64,000 nucleotides of DNA from DASXIF01 sp036498145 (GCA_963708625.1 CAVPSV010000005.1:62001-126000); one strand, 5' to 3'. Shown: positions 46,391-55,190, counted from the stretch's first letter. The notes: generated from the sequence alone by a model not told the origin. Program-made: numbers and translations.

Positions 46391-47808
46391 GCGCGCGGCC
46401 CGGTGCGGCGAAGGGCGCCGATGCAAAGGCTGGTGCAAACGCCGTGGCCGTCGCTGATGAGCACACGCTGGACAACCCCGCGGTCCCTGCGCTGACCAGA
46501 CCCCGCAAGGCACGTCGGCTGTCGGTGACCGAGGACGAGCTGGGGTCGGGACTTTCCGTCGTCGTCGTCCGCAAACCCGGGGTGCCGTTGGCGGAGGTTC
46601 GCCTGCGTGTTCCGTTCCTGTCCGGTCGCCGCACCCATCCCGCCCGCGCCGCGCTGCTGGCCGAGGCCATGCTCGCCGGCGCTGGCGGGCACGACCGGGC
46701 CGGGCTCGCCGCCGCCATCCAAGCGCTCGGTGGCGATCTGTCGGTCGGTGTCGACGCCGACCGGCTGGTGCTGGGCGGCAACGTCCTGGCCAGCAACGTC
46801 GCCGCGTTTCTGCGGCTGATCGCCACCGTGCTGGTGGAACCCGCGTATCCCAAGGACGACGTCGCCGTCGAGCGGGATCGCCTGGTCGAGCGCCTGATCA
46901 TCGCCCGATCCCGTCCTGGCGTGGTGGCCGGCGAGGCACTTGCGCGCCGGATGTGGGGCGAGCATCCGTATGCGCTGAGCCTGCCCGAACCCGATGCGGT
47001 CGCCACCACGTCCGCGGCGCAACTGCGTGCCCTGCACGCCGAGCAGGTACGTCCGGACGGGGCGGTGCTGGTCATCGTCGGCGACGTCTCGCCGGCACGT
47101 GTGCTGAACCACGTGCACACCGCGTTCGAGGCGTGGTCGGGCACGCAACACGCCGGGCGGATACCCGCGCTGCCCGCACTGACGGTGGCCCCCACGTTGC
47201 TGGTGGATCGCCCCGGGTCGGTGCAGTCCTCGTTGCGCCTCGGCGGGGCGGCGGTGGCGCGCACGGACGAGCGCTATCCGGCGCTGCAGCTGGCCAACCT
47301 CATCTTCGGTGGCTACTTCTCCTCGCGCTGGACGGAGAACCTGCGCGAGGACAAGGGCTACACCTACGGCCCGCACAGCCATATCGATCACCACATCCTC
47401 GGCTCGACGCTGCAACTCGACGCCGAGGTCGCCACCGAGGTCACCGCGCCGGCGATGCTGGAGACCCGCTACGAACTCGGCCGCATCGCGTCGTTGCCGG
47501 TGTTGGCGAGCGAACTCGACGCCGTCCGGCAGTACGCGATCGGCACGCTGGCGCTGTCCACCGCGACCCAGTCCGGCCTCGCCTCGACGCTGGCCGGGCT
47601 GTCCGCATTCGGCCTCGGCCTGGACTGGGTCATCGAGCACCCCGCGCGCTTGCAGGCCGTCACGGTGGAGGACGTCAGCGCGGCAGCAGCGGAGTACTTC
47701 GCCCCGGCACGACTGCTCGAGGTGATCGTCGGCGACGCAGCGGTGATTCGCGAACCGCTCGCCGCACTCGGGCCGATCGCCGACGCCGCGCCGCCCGACG
47801 ATGCGTGA
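46387..47808 (+). CDS. M16-family protein, non-catalytic partner
   Basis: A 473-residue M16-fold protein overlapping the catalytic subunit by 4 bp. Where HxxEH should be it reads RRTHPARAALLAEAMLAGAG, so the zinc ligands are missing. The C-terminal half keeps the family features, such as NLIFGGYFSSRWTENLREDK and the Gly/Tyr-rich GYTYGPHSH segment that completes the active site of the partner. The first about 45 residues are Ala-rich. It likely forms a heterodimer with the preceding protein. Downstream its stop overlaps the NudC start. Confidence 0.9.
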   Translation: MSARPGAAKGADAKAGANAVAVADEHTLDNPAVPALTRPRKARRLSVTEDELGSGLSVVVVRKPGVPLAEVRLRVPFLSGRRTHPARAALLAEAMLAGAGGHDRAGLAAAIQALGGDLSVGVDADRLVLGGNVLASNVAAFLRLIATVLVEPAYPKDDVAVERDRLVERLIIARSRPGVVAGEALARRMWGEHPYALSLPEPDAVATTSAAQLRALHAEQVRPDGAVLVIVGDVSPARVLNHVHTAFEAWSGTQHAGRIPALPALTVAPTLLVDRPGSVQSSLRLGGAAVARTDERYPALQLANLIFGGYFSSRWTENLREDKGYTYGPHSHIDHHILGSTLQLDAEVATEVTAPAMLETRYELGRIASLPVLASELDAVRQYAIGTLALSTATQSGLASTLAGLSAFGLGLDWVIEHPARLQAVTVEDVSAAAAEYFAPARLLEVIVGDAAVIREPLAALGPIADAAPPDDA

Positions 47809-48714
47809 ACACCCCCCGATGCTCGCCCGGGCGGTGCTGGATCGCGCGGCGCGGCACCGTAGCGACCCGCAGTGGCTCAGCGACGCATGGCAGCACGCCC
47901 GCATCCTTGCCGTCACACCCAAGTCCGCCACGGCGGTCACTGAGAGCGCGGACGGCATCGCGATCGAGTTCCGTGCCGCCGCCGACATTCCCGCCGACGC
48001 CCCGCGGCGCTACCTCGGAGGCCACGACGGCGTCGTGTATTTCACCGCTACGGTCGAGCCGGACGAGGGACAGTGGGTAACGCTGCGTGAGCTGGGTGCG
48101 GGTCATCGACGACCTGCAGGCGGAACTGCTGGTTACCGCGATCGCGCTCGAACAATGGCACCAGCGGCACACGCACTGCCCGCGTTGCGGCACTGCGACG
48201 CACGAGAGCGATGCCGGCTGGACCCGCACCTGCCCGCGCGACGGCAGCCAGCACTTCCCGCGCACCGATCCTGCGGTGATCATGCTCATCCACGACGGCG
48301 GCGACCGCGCCTTGCTCGGTCGCGGTGCGCAGTGGCCCGCCGGGCGGTTCTCCACGCTGGCCGGCTTCGTCGAGCCGGGCGAATCGCTGGAGGCGGCGGT
48401 GGCCCGGGAGGTGGGCGAGGAGGTCGGTGTCGCCATCACCGACATCCGCTACGTCGCGAGTCAACCGTGGCCGTTTCCGTCCTCGCTGATGCTGGGCTTC
48501 ACGGCCAGGGTGGACGGCGAGGACTCCATCGAGCTGGACCTCGTGGAGATGGCCGAAGCGGCATGGTTCACGCGAGCCGAAGTGCAGCGCGCGGCCGATC
48601 ACGTCGATGGTCTGGCCGAGCATCGATGCCGACAGGCGCGGCTGCAGTACGTCTCGCCAGCGACTGTCGATATCCCGGTACCTGATCGATTGCTGGCTGG
48701 CGGGCGAGCTGTAG
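47801..48714 (+). CDS. nudC: NAD(+)/NADH pyrophosphatase NudC (frameshifted)
   Basis: About 304 residues; ATG 47801 lies in the last codons of the M16 gene. N-terminal domain to about residue 98, then a shift near 48095. The second part carries the zinc ribbon HCPRCGTATHESDAGWTRTC and the Nudix box GFVEPGESLEAAVAREVGEE. A second shift near 48640 restores the true C-terminus (QRLSISRYLIDCWLAGEL, stop TAG 48712-48714). NudC hydrolyses NAD(H) to NMN(H) and AMP and also removes NAD caps from RNA. It corresponds to Rv3199c by position. Confidence 0.85.
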
Positions 48715-48719
48715 GCTCG

Positions 48720-49404
48720 TCAGCTGATCGCCGGATGGCGCGGGTCGTCGACGCGGACGACGATGTCGGCTGTCTCGAGCGGGGCTACCTCGGCGTCGTA
48801 GCGATCGAAGCGCGGGCAGCGTCCACTGCCACTGCGCGTCAGTGCGGCGGGCCCGCGCGGCCGACGTCAGCGCCAGGTGGACCGTGACGTCGAACGGAAG
48901 GCCACGGCCGAGCAGCAGCTCGACCCGCGACGAGCACTACCGTCGACACCGACACCGCACGTCGCGGCACGCGCAGCGACCGGTTCGTCTGTGGATCCCG
49001 CAGTGCCGGGCAGGGACCGAGCTCGACGCCGGATCGAGAACCTCGCGGCGCAGCGCGTCGGTGTCGAGCCAGCCAGCGTAGGACTCGACGTCCTCCCGAC
49101 CGTGTTCGAGCCGCAGCGAGGCGTCGCGCCAGAACGTCCGGGCATCGACGACAACGGCCTCGCGGCCGCGCGTACGGAGCGGATCGACGAGTGCGGCGGC
49201 GACCGCCGGCGGGTCGGCAGCGTTCGGGCCGTCGAGCGCGACCCGAAGGGCACGGTGCCGGCCCGGCCCGGTCGCGACGTGCGCGAGAGTCTCGGCGAGC
49301 AGGTCCGGCAGCGTGCCCGGATCCACGGCCTGGAATCTGCGAGTCAATCCACACTCACGCAGAGCAACTCTGCCACCGTCGGTGCTCGCTGGCAGGATCG
49401 GCAA
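48720..49404 (-). CDS. Uridine-kinase-like protein with degenerate P-loop (frameshifted)
   Basis: About 200-225 residues. The frame changes near 48995, 48930 and 48800; the reconstructed tail reads LPFDVTVHLALTSAARARRT, then WTLPA and FDRYDAEVAPLE, ending HPAIS at 48720-48722. These are features of an actinobacterial uridine-kinase-like family. The expected P-loop is replaced by ALDGPNAADPPAVAAAL, with no GKT/S, so nucleotide binding is doubtful. The start is uncertain: the open frame extends to 49404 with a TTG, but GTG near 49326 is a better candidate. Divergent from uvrD2. Confidence 0.65.
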
Positions 49405-49406
49405 GC

Positions 49407-51404
49407 GTGACTGCTGCCGACGATGCCCTCGCCGGCCTAGATCCCGAGCAGCGCGAGGCCGCGACGTCGGTGCGCGGACCGGTCTGCATCCTCGCCGGCG
49501 CGGGCACCGGGAAGACGCGAGCCATCACCCACCGCATCGCGTACGCCGTGCGTACCGGCGAGGTGCCCGCCGATCAACTGCTTGCCGTCACCTTCACCGC
49601 ACGGGCCGCGGGCCAGCTGCGCACGCGATTGCGAGCCCTCGGTGCCGCGGGCGTGCAGGCACGCACCTTCCACGCCGCGGCACTGCGCCAGTTGACCTAC
49701 TTCGCACCGCGTGTGCTCGGCGGAGCCATGCCCGAGGTCAGCGACAATCCGCTGCGCTTGGTCAGTGCCGCCGCGGGCCGGATGCAACTGCGCACCACCC
49801 GTGCCGACATCCGCGACCTGGCCGCCGAGATCGACTGGGCGAAGGCGGTCTTGGCCATGCCGGAGGACTACCCGCAGCGCTGCGCGGCGGTCGGTCGGGA
49901 ACCGCCGATGGCGGCTGACACCGTCGCCGGTGTGTACGCCGAGTACGAGCGCGCGAAGAAGCGCGCCGGCCAGCTCGACTTCTCCGACCTGCTGCTGGTG
50001 ACCTCGGCGGCGATGGAGGAGTACCGCGATGTCGCGGAACAGGTGCGGTCGCGGTACCGCTACTTCGTCGTCGACGAGTACCAGGACGTCTCTCCGCTGC
50101 AACAGCGGCTGCTGGACGCCTGGCTCGGCGGCCGCAGCGACCTGTGCGTCGTCGGTGACCCGAACCAGACCATCTACTCCTTCGCCGGTGCCACCCCGGA
50201 GCATCTGCTCGGGTTCTCCCGCCGGTTCCCGGACGCGGTGGTGATCCGGCTGCACCGTGACTACCGCTCCACGCCCCAGGTCGTCGAGCTTGCGAACCAG
50301 CTCGTCGCGACGGCCGCGCGCTCCTCGGTGCGGCTGATCGGTCAGCGGGCCGATGGGCCGCCGCCCTCGTTCGAGGAGTACGACGACGAGGTCGCGGAAG
50401 CGGCGGCGGTGGCCGGGCGCTGCCGGGCATTGATCGACGCGGGGACGCCGGCGTCGGAACTGGCGGTCTTGTTCCGGGTCAATGCCCAGTCCCAGGTGTA
50501 CGAGCAGGCGCTGAGCGAGGCGCGCGTGCCATACGTGCTGCGCGGCGGGGAGCGGTTCTTCGACCGTCCGGAGATCCGTGAGGCGCGGCTGCTGCTGCGC
50601 GGCGCGGCCCGAGCCGAGGATCCCGGGCAGAGCCTGCCCGATGCCGTGCGTGCGGTGCTGTCCGCGCTGAACTGGTTTCCCGACGCGCCGCCGCCGGGCG
50701 GCTCGGCGCGCGAGCGGTGGGAGTCGCTCACGGCGCTGGTGACGCTCGCCGACGATCTGGTGGCGCTGTCTCCGGACTCGGGTCTGGCCGACTTGGTGGT
50801 CGAACTCGATGCGCGTGCCGCCGCGCAGCATGCGCCGACCGTGCAGGGCGTCACCCTGGCGTCGCTGCATTCGGCGAAGGGCCTGGAGTGGGACATGGTG
50901 TTCCTGGTCGGGCTCACCGACACGACACTGCCCCTGCAGCACGCGACTACCGAGGCCCAGATCGCCGAGGAGCGCCGCCTGCTCTACGTCGGCATCACTC
51001 GTGCCCGGCAGGAACTGGCGTTGTCCTGGGCGTTGGCCCGCAGCCCGGGTCAGCGCCGGTCGCGACGGCGGAGCCGATTCCTGGACGGCCTGGCGCCGGC
51101 CCGGCCCGAGCAGGTCGCAGCATCGAAGCGACGCTCGGCCGCACCTGAGGCCGCCGACGCGGAGCTGTTCGGTCGCCTGCGGGCGTGGCGAAAGGTGCAG
51201 GCCGAAGTCCAACGTGTGCCGCCGTACGTGGTGTTCAGTGATGCGACGCTGGTGGCGATCGCCGACGCCCGCCCGGCCTCACGTGTCGCGCTGGCGCGCA
51301 TCTCCGGGGTCGGGCCGACGAAACTCGAGCGCTACGCCGAACCTGTGCTCGCGGTGATCGGTGGCGCCGGCCCGGACGATGCGGGGACATTCGAGCCGCA
51401 ATAG
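49407..51404 (+). CDS. uvrD2: ATP-dependent DNA helicase UvrD2
   Basis: A 665-residue SF1A helicase. Motifs: Walker A GAGTGKTRA (about 30), TFTARAAGQLRTR (Ia), VDEYQDVSPLQ (about 225), GDPNQTIYSF, HSAKGLEWD (about 490) and YVGITRARQ. The C-terminal HRDC domain covers about 585-650 (LRAWRKVQAEVQRVPPYVVF). Mycobacterial UvrD2 has a tetracysteine motif between motor and HRDC; no CxxC pair is visible here. GTG 49407 was chosen, since the upstream in-frame extension overlaps the divergent kinase-like gene. Unwinds DNA in repair and replication. Confidence 0.92.
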   Translation: MTAADDALAGLDPEQREAATSVRGPVCILAGAGTGKTRAITHRIAYAVRTGEVPADQLLAVTFTARAAGQLRTRLRALGAAGVQARTFHAAALRQLTYFAPRVLGGAMPEVSDNPLRLVSAAAGRMQLRTTRADIRDLAAEIDWAKAVLAMPEDYPQRCAAVGREPPMAADTVAGVYAEYERAKKRAGQLDFSDLLLVTSAAMEEYRDVAEQVRSRYRYFVVDEYQDVSPLQQRLLDAWLGGRSDLCVVGDPNQTIYSFAGATPEHLLGFSRRFPDAVVIRLHRDYRSTPQVVELANQLVATAARSSVRLIGQRADGPPPSFEEYDDEVAEAAAVAGRCRALIDAGTPASELAVLFRVNAQSQVYEQALSEARVPYVLRGGERFFDRPEIREARLLLRGAARAEDPGQSLPDAVRAVLSALNWFPDAPPPGGSARERWESLTALVTLADDLVALSPDSGLADLVVELDARAAAQHAPTVQGVTLASLHSAKGLEWDMVFLVGLTDTTLPLQHATTEAQIAEERRLLYVGITRARQELALSWALARSPGQRRSRRRSRFLDGLAPARPEQVAASKRRSAAPEAADAELFGRLRAWRKVQAEVQRVPPYVVFSDATLVAIADARPASRVALARISGVGPTKLERYAEPVLAVIGGAGPDDAGTFEPQ

Positions 51405-51431
51405 CGCAATGGCACGGCTGGAATCGGGCGG

Positions 51432-52984
51432 TCAGTACTCGGAATCGGGCGCGAGCGAGGAGCGCGGCACCAGCGCGATCACGCCGGCCGCCACGAGGAT
51501 GAGCACGGCCGAGACAAGGAGCGCGGCATGCAGCCCCCCGCGGAAAGCGGCGGTGGCCGAATCGACGAGCGGCTTGATGATTGGCGACGGGTGCGCGATG
51601 TCGATGCCCGCCGCGCCCTGCCCGCCCGTCTCCAGCATCTTCAGGATGAAGTTCTTGCCGCCGCCGGTGATGCCGGAAGAGCTGAGGCTGGCGCCGAAGT
51701 CGCTGGTCAGGTGATTGGTGACCAGGCCGCCGAGCGCGGCCACGCCGATCACCGCCCCGAGCTGGCGCGCGGTGTTGGTGGCGGATGCGGCCATGCCGGA
51801 GCGGGCCGCGGGCACGTAGCCCAGCACGGCGGCGGTCAGCGGCACCACGGCGATACCGAAACCCAACCCGGCCAGTCCGAGCGAGACCAGTAGTCCGTCG
51901 AACGACGGCGCGATGGTGAGGTCATGGCGCGTCGAGTAGGATGCCGACCGAGCTGAGGGCGCACCCGCAGATCATCGGCAGCCGGGTGCCGACGTTGGCC
52001 ACCCACCGGCCAGCCACCAGCGATCCGATCACGATCGCGGCCGCCATCGGCGCGAAGACGCCGGCCATTTGCCAGCCGGAGTACCCGACGACGAGATCCA
52101 GGTACAGCGCGGTGAAGAAGAAGATCGAGAAGATGCCGAAGTACACGGCGAAGGCGACGAACAGCGCGCTGCTCACCTGCGGTGCCTTCAGATATCGCGC
52201 GTCGATCATCGGGCTGCGCACGTGACGCTCCACCGCGATGAGCGCGAGCAGGCTCAGCCCGCTCAACACGAACAGCGCGATGATCCACCCGGTGCCGTAC
52301 CCGTACTGCTCACCGGAGATGCCGGCGAAGATCAGGCTGCCGAGCATCACTGCACCGAACAGGAATCCGCCCACGTCCAGCCGGCCGGGCTGCGGGTCTG
52401 AGCTGTTCGGGACGTAGCGGATCGCGGCCACCAGCAGCACGCTGCCGAGCGCGAGGTTGAACCAGAACACCGACCGCCAGCCGCCGGCGCCCACCAGCAG
52501 TCCGCCGATGACCGGGCCGAGCGCCAGTGACAGGCCGGACACCGCCGCCCACGCGCCGATGGCCCGCGCCCGCTGCGCCCGATCCGGGTACAGCTGACGG
52601 ACGACGGACAGCGTGCCCGGCTCGGACGCCGCCGCGCCGATGCCCATCACCGCCCGTCCGCCGATGACGTAGCCGACGCTCGGCGCGAGTAGCGCACAGC
52701 ACCGAGCCCACGCAGAACACCACCATGCCGGAGACCATCACCGTCTTACGGCCGAATCGGTCACCCAGCGTGCCGGCCATGAGCATGAGGCTGGCGAACA
52801 CGAGCGAGTAGGCGTTGACCACCCATTGCAAGGTGATGACGCCGGCGCCGAGGTCGTACTGGATGTTGCCGAGGGCAACGCTGACGATCGTGGTGTCGAG
52901 GAAGGTGAGGAACAGGACGCCCAGGACAGTGCACAGCGCGGTTCCCCGAGGAACCGTTCGAGTGGTGAGCGACGGGGTGAGCAA
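51432..52984 (-). CDS. DHA2-type MFS multidrug exporter (frameshifted)
   Basis: About 517 residues with 14 predicted membrane helices, the EmrB/QacA plan. The start MLTPSLTTRTVPRGTAL leads into FLTFLDTTIVSVALGNIQYD (motif D1 of DHA2) and GDRFGRKTVMVSG (motif A). The frame shifts near 52690-52700 and 51925-51935; both joins continue typical helices (motif C at VSGLSLALGPVIGGLLVGAG). Likely a proton-driven drug exporter. It lies close to whiB7, the actinobacterial antibiotic-resistance regulator, and could belong to its regulon (inference). Confidence 0.85.
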
Positions 52985-52987
52985 CCG

Positions 52988-53560
52988 TCAGCTCGGCAGC
53001 GAGGTGGCGACCGCCGTCTTGCACGCCGCCGGCGCATTGCCCTCTGCGCTCAGCAGCGCGCAGAAGGTCGCCCCCGCCACCTTCCAGTGCCCGTCCTCGC
53101 GGATGGCGTAGCCGGGTTGGTTCGGTAGGATGGGCGACTTGTTCAGCAGCACGCTGAAGGTGACCGACGCCCGGTTCGCCGAGGTCACCGTCACCTTGGA
53201 GACCGAGACGCTTGCTTCTTTGGCGTAGGTCGTCTTGGCCTCGGATACCAGGGTGGCGCGGAAGTCTGCGCCGTCCTGGAGCATCGTGACCGACGTGTCC
53301 ACCGGCGTCGACGGCGCGAACAGCAGCATGTAGGCGGACTTTATGGCGGCAATGTCCGCGGCCGAGCCGGAGCCTGCCGCGGCGGGCGCGGACGTGGTGG
53401 GCGGTGACGAGGACGTCGCCGGTGCCTTCTTGCTGGAACTGCAACCGGCGACGAGGGCGATCGCGAGCACCGCTGCCAGCAGCGCTGGCGCCAGCAGGAT
53501 CGTCGGGGGCCGGCCGGACCGGCGATGACTGTTGACGGCGATAGTTGCGCCCTCGCTCAA
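52988..53560 (-). CDS. Secreted lipoprotein of unknown function
   Basis: A 190-residue lipoprotein. TTG at 53560 is chosen because a GGAAGGGG ribosome site lies about 7 bp upstream; an in-frame ATG at 53593 is alternative. Signal peptide to about residue 39, lipobox LVAGC (Cys40), then a Ser/Thr/Pro/Ala linker and a folded domain of about 120 residues (IAAIKSAYMLLFAPSTPVDT, later VTFSVLLN) resembling small NTF2-like lipoproteins of actinobacteria. It ends 3 bp before the MFS start on the same strand, so the two may be co-transcribed. Function unknown. Confidence 0.8.
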   Translation of the reverse strand: MSEGATIAVNSHRRSGRPPTILLAPALLAAVLAIALVAGCSSSKKAPATSSSPPTTSAPAAAGSGSAADIAAIKSAYMLLFAPSTPVDTSVTMLQDGADFRATLVSEAKTTYAKEASVSVSKVTVTSANRASVTFSVLLNKSPILPNQPGYAIREDGHWKVAGATFCALLSAEGNAPAACKTAVATSLPS

Positions 53561-53587
53561 CGTGTGCCCCTTCCTGTCAGCCCCCGG

Positions 53588-53609
53588 GCTCATTGGCCGC
53601 TCATTGGCC
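53588..53609. repeat. Tandem 11-bp direct repeat upstream of the lipoprotein gene
   Basis: GCTCATTGGCC occurs twice in direct tandem at 53588-53598 and 53599-53609. It lies 28 bp upstream of the minus-strand lipoprotein start, a position suited to an operator or activator site for the lipoprotein/MFS genes. Confidence 0.4.
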
Positions 53610-53815
53610 CCTCTGCATTTCTACGCCATCGACGCCGCCGCGCGCGGGAGGAGGACATCGTCTCCTGCCGGCCGCTTTTCTGCGCTGCCGGGCGGATCCC
53701 GGCGCCACCGAAGCCCCCTGGCCGCCACTCGTCGTTCTTTCGCGCCGCGCTTACACCCCGGTGCCACGTGAAAGGGGTGTCCGCGACGGGAAATTAGTTG
53801 TTGTCGTAAATGCAG

Positions 53816-53845
53816 TTGCGACCGCGTCGTAGCCTTCGTTAGTTT
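53816..53845 (+). promoter_or_regulatory. Candidate whiB7-leader promoter
   Basis: TTGCGA (53816-53821) as -35 and TAGTTT (53840-53845) as -10 with 18-bp spacing. An AAA tract lies 5 bp before the -35, resembling the AT-rich element that WhiB7 needs at its own promoters through its AT-hook. Assigned by eye only. Confidence 0.35.
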
Positions 53846-53963
53846 GTACTCACGCCGGTTGGGCAGCGCACCTCGAAGCGCACTGCAAAGCCGGCCGAGC
53901 TACGACCGAAGGCCGATCGATCCACCGAGCAGGCACTGTCACCAGCGAAAGGGGGTAGCCGAA

Positions 53964-54272
53964 ATGGACATTTCGATGACCACGACCGTCATGCCGACGA
54001 TGGCTGCCCCGCGCCTGCGTACCGAGCGGCTCTCCGCCCTCGGGATGCCGATCGCCCAGCCGCAGTGGCATGGCGCAGTGGCGCGCACGGCCCTGTCCGT
54101 GGTCGGGCTCCCCGGCACGACCGGCCTCATCGGGCGGGTTGTGTCCGACGTGCCGGCTGTGTCTGACAAGTCGACGACGACCACCGCCGGGGGCTTTGCC
54201 GGCCGGAGCGTCGTCACCGATAACCGAACCAACGCCAAGCAGCCGCACCCACCTCGAGGAGTACCACGCTGA
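53964..54272 (+). CDS. whiB7 leader ORF (uORF, 102 codons)
   Basis: ATG 53964 follows a GGGGG-rich ribosome site (53951-53955). The 102-codon product starts MDISMTTTVMPTMAAPRLRT, is rich in Thr, Ala, Pro, Val and Arg and resembles no enzyme. Its last codons run through the left arm (54252-54261) of a hairpin whose right arm overlaps a terminator, and its stop codon (54270-54272) lies in the loop region. This is the layout expected of a translated leader that senses ribosome stalling before whiB7. It is long for such a uORF (tens of codons are usual), so a later internal start may be used. Confidence 0.6.
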   Translation: MDISMTTTVMPTMAAPRLRTERLSALGMPIAQPQWHGAVARTALSVVGLPGTTGLIGRVVSDVPAVSDKSTTTTAGGFAGRSVVTDNRTNAKQPHPPRGVPR

Positions 54273-54299
54273 CACCGTCAGCGATTCGGCTCCTCGAGG
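54252..54299 (+). promoter_or_regulatory. Antiterminator hairpin of the whiB7 attenuator
   Basis: CCTCGAGGAG (54252-54261) pairs perfectly with CTCCTCGAGG (54290-54299). A nested hairpin CGCTGAC-ACC-GTCAGCG lies at 54267-54283. The right arm shares 54296-54299 with the terminator stem, so the two structures exclude each other. Confidence 0.75.
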
Positions 54300-54339
54300 C
54301 CGCGGCTCCCGACTTGGGAACCGCGGCCTCGTTGTTTGT
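54296..54339 (+). terminator. Intrinsic terminator upstream of whiB7 (attenuator)
   Basis: GAGGCCGCGG (54296-54305) pairs perfectly with CCGCGGCCTC (54321-54330); inside, TCCC pairs with GGGA. The stem is followed by GTTGTTTGT. It stands 158 bp before the whiB7 start and would cut most transcripts unless the upstream hairpin forms instead. Confidence 0.8.
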
Positions 54340-54471
54340 CCGGACCCGCTGCCGGACACCTCCGATCGCCACCGACGAACAGATGACACGACGAGCACCG
54401 ATGACCACCGCCTCGGCGGGACGTCACCACTGCAGACGACGAAACGACAGCAGAGACAGAACACGGCAAAG

Positions 54472-54484
54472 AAGGAGGTGATCC
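54472..54484 (+). promoter_or_regulatory. Extended Shine-Dalgarno of whiB7
   Basis: AAGGAGGTGATCC can pair over 13 consecutive bases with the 3' end of 16S rRNA. The GGAGG core is 9 bases before the GTG start at 54488. This is far stronger than other ribosome sites in the window and fits a gene that must be translated well when ribosomes are inhibited. Confidence 0.8.
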
Positions 54485-54487
54485 GAC

Positions 54488-54859
54488 GTGTTGACGAGTG
54501 TGCAAACGGCGATTCCGACGGAGATCCCAGCGATTTCGATCCCTGCGATCTCCGACCCGATCGCGCCGTTCAACCCGACGACGTCGCTCGATCCACTCGC
54601 CAAGGAGTGCCCCGACGACGTGCCCTGCCGGGTGCAGGACCCAGATCTCTGGTTCGCCGAGGCTCCGGCCGACCTGGAGCAGGCCAAGGCACTGTGCCTG
54701 GACTGCCCGGCCCGGCTCGCATGCCTCACCGGCGCCATCGAGCGTCGGGAACCTTGGGGTGTCTGGGGCGGCGAGATCTTCGACCGCGGGGCGATCGTGG
54801 CGCGCAAGCGTCCGCGCGGACGTCCCCGCAAGAACGACCGCACCGAGGAGGCGGCATGA
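54488..54859 (+). CDS. whiB7: WhiB7-type Fe-S transcriptional regulator
   Basis: A 123-residue WhiB-family protein. The 4Fe-4S ligands are Cys47, Cys70, Cys73 and Cys79 (an extra Cys41 is present), followed by the conserved turn GVWGGE at 91-96 and a C-terminal AT-hook RGRPRK at 110-115. The AT-hook distinguishes WhiB7 from other WhiB proteins. It binds sigma factor region 4 and activates antibiotic-resistance genes and its own promoter. The long leader, uORF, attenuator and exceptional ribosome site upstream support this. UvrD2 on one side and AarF on the other match the mycobacterial whiB7 locus. Confidence 0.93.
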   Translation: MLTSVQTAIPTEIPAISIPAISDPIAPFNPTTSLDPLAKECPDDVPCRVQDPDLWFAEAPADLEQAKALCLDCPARLACLTGAIERREPWGVWGGEIFDRGAIVARKRPRGRPRKNDRTEEAA

Positions 54860-54918
54860 CCGGCGCCCCGGTGTGCGTCAACCACATTGACCGATTTGAT
54901 TCAGCAAGGAGCATCGAG

Positions 54919-55104
54919 ATGTACACCATGTACGAAGCCTTGGCGCGCGACCGAATGCGCGCCACGGGCGAGTTCGCCCGCCAGCGGCGCATCGCGCGCG
55001 AACTGGCTGCGGCTCGTCGATGGCATCGGCTGGAGCTGCACGCACGGGCGGCCGAGCAGCGGGCCCGTTCGGCCCGCCGCCGGCACGCGCTACGCGCGCA
55101 CTAA
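54919..55104 (+). CDS. Small basic protein (61 aa) downstream of whiB7
   Basis: ATG 54919 has an AAGGAG site 8 bp upstream (54905-54910). The 61-residue product MYTMYEALARDRMRATGEFA continues as an Arg/Ala-rich, probably helical segment ending SARRRHALRAH. No known domain; similar short Arg-rich proteins occur widely in actinobacteria. It is followed by a strong terminator and lies 59 bp after whiB7, so it is probably on the whiB7 transcript. A longer in-frame start at 54856 overlapping the whiB7 stop is possible. Confidence 0.6.
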   Translation: MYTMYEALARDRMRATGEFARQRRIARELAAARRWHRLELHARAAEQRARSARRRHALRAH

Positions 55105-55128
55105 CTCCTAGCCAATGCCGAGCAGGCG

Positions 55129-55170
55129 AACGGCTGTCGGATCCGTCGATCCGGCAGCCGTTTCGCTTTT
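55129..55170 (+). terminator. Strong intrinsic terminator after the whiB7 operon
   Basis: CGGCTGTCGGATC (55131-55143) pairs with GATCCGGCAGCCG (55148-55160) through 13 positions with one U-G wobble and a 4-nt loop. Flanking AA/TT extends the stem to 15, followed by TTTCGCTTTT. It closes the whiB7 plus small-protein transcript; the convergent zinc-ribbon gene ends at 55191. Confidence 0.85.
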
Positions 55171-55190
55171 GGCAGCCGTCTCGCAGCGGG

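Larger units (their letters stand above)
53561..53963. other. Intergenic region with divergent promoters (lipoprotein and whiB7 leader)
   Basis: These 403 bp hold no gene that I can support. The part nearest 53560 contains the 11-bp direct repeats. The stretch 53790-53850 is distinctly AT-richer than its surroundings and holds the best promoter candidate for the whiB7 transcript. Confidence 0.5.
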
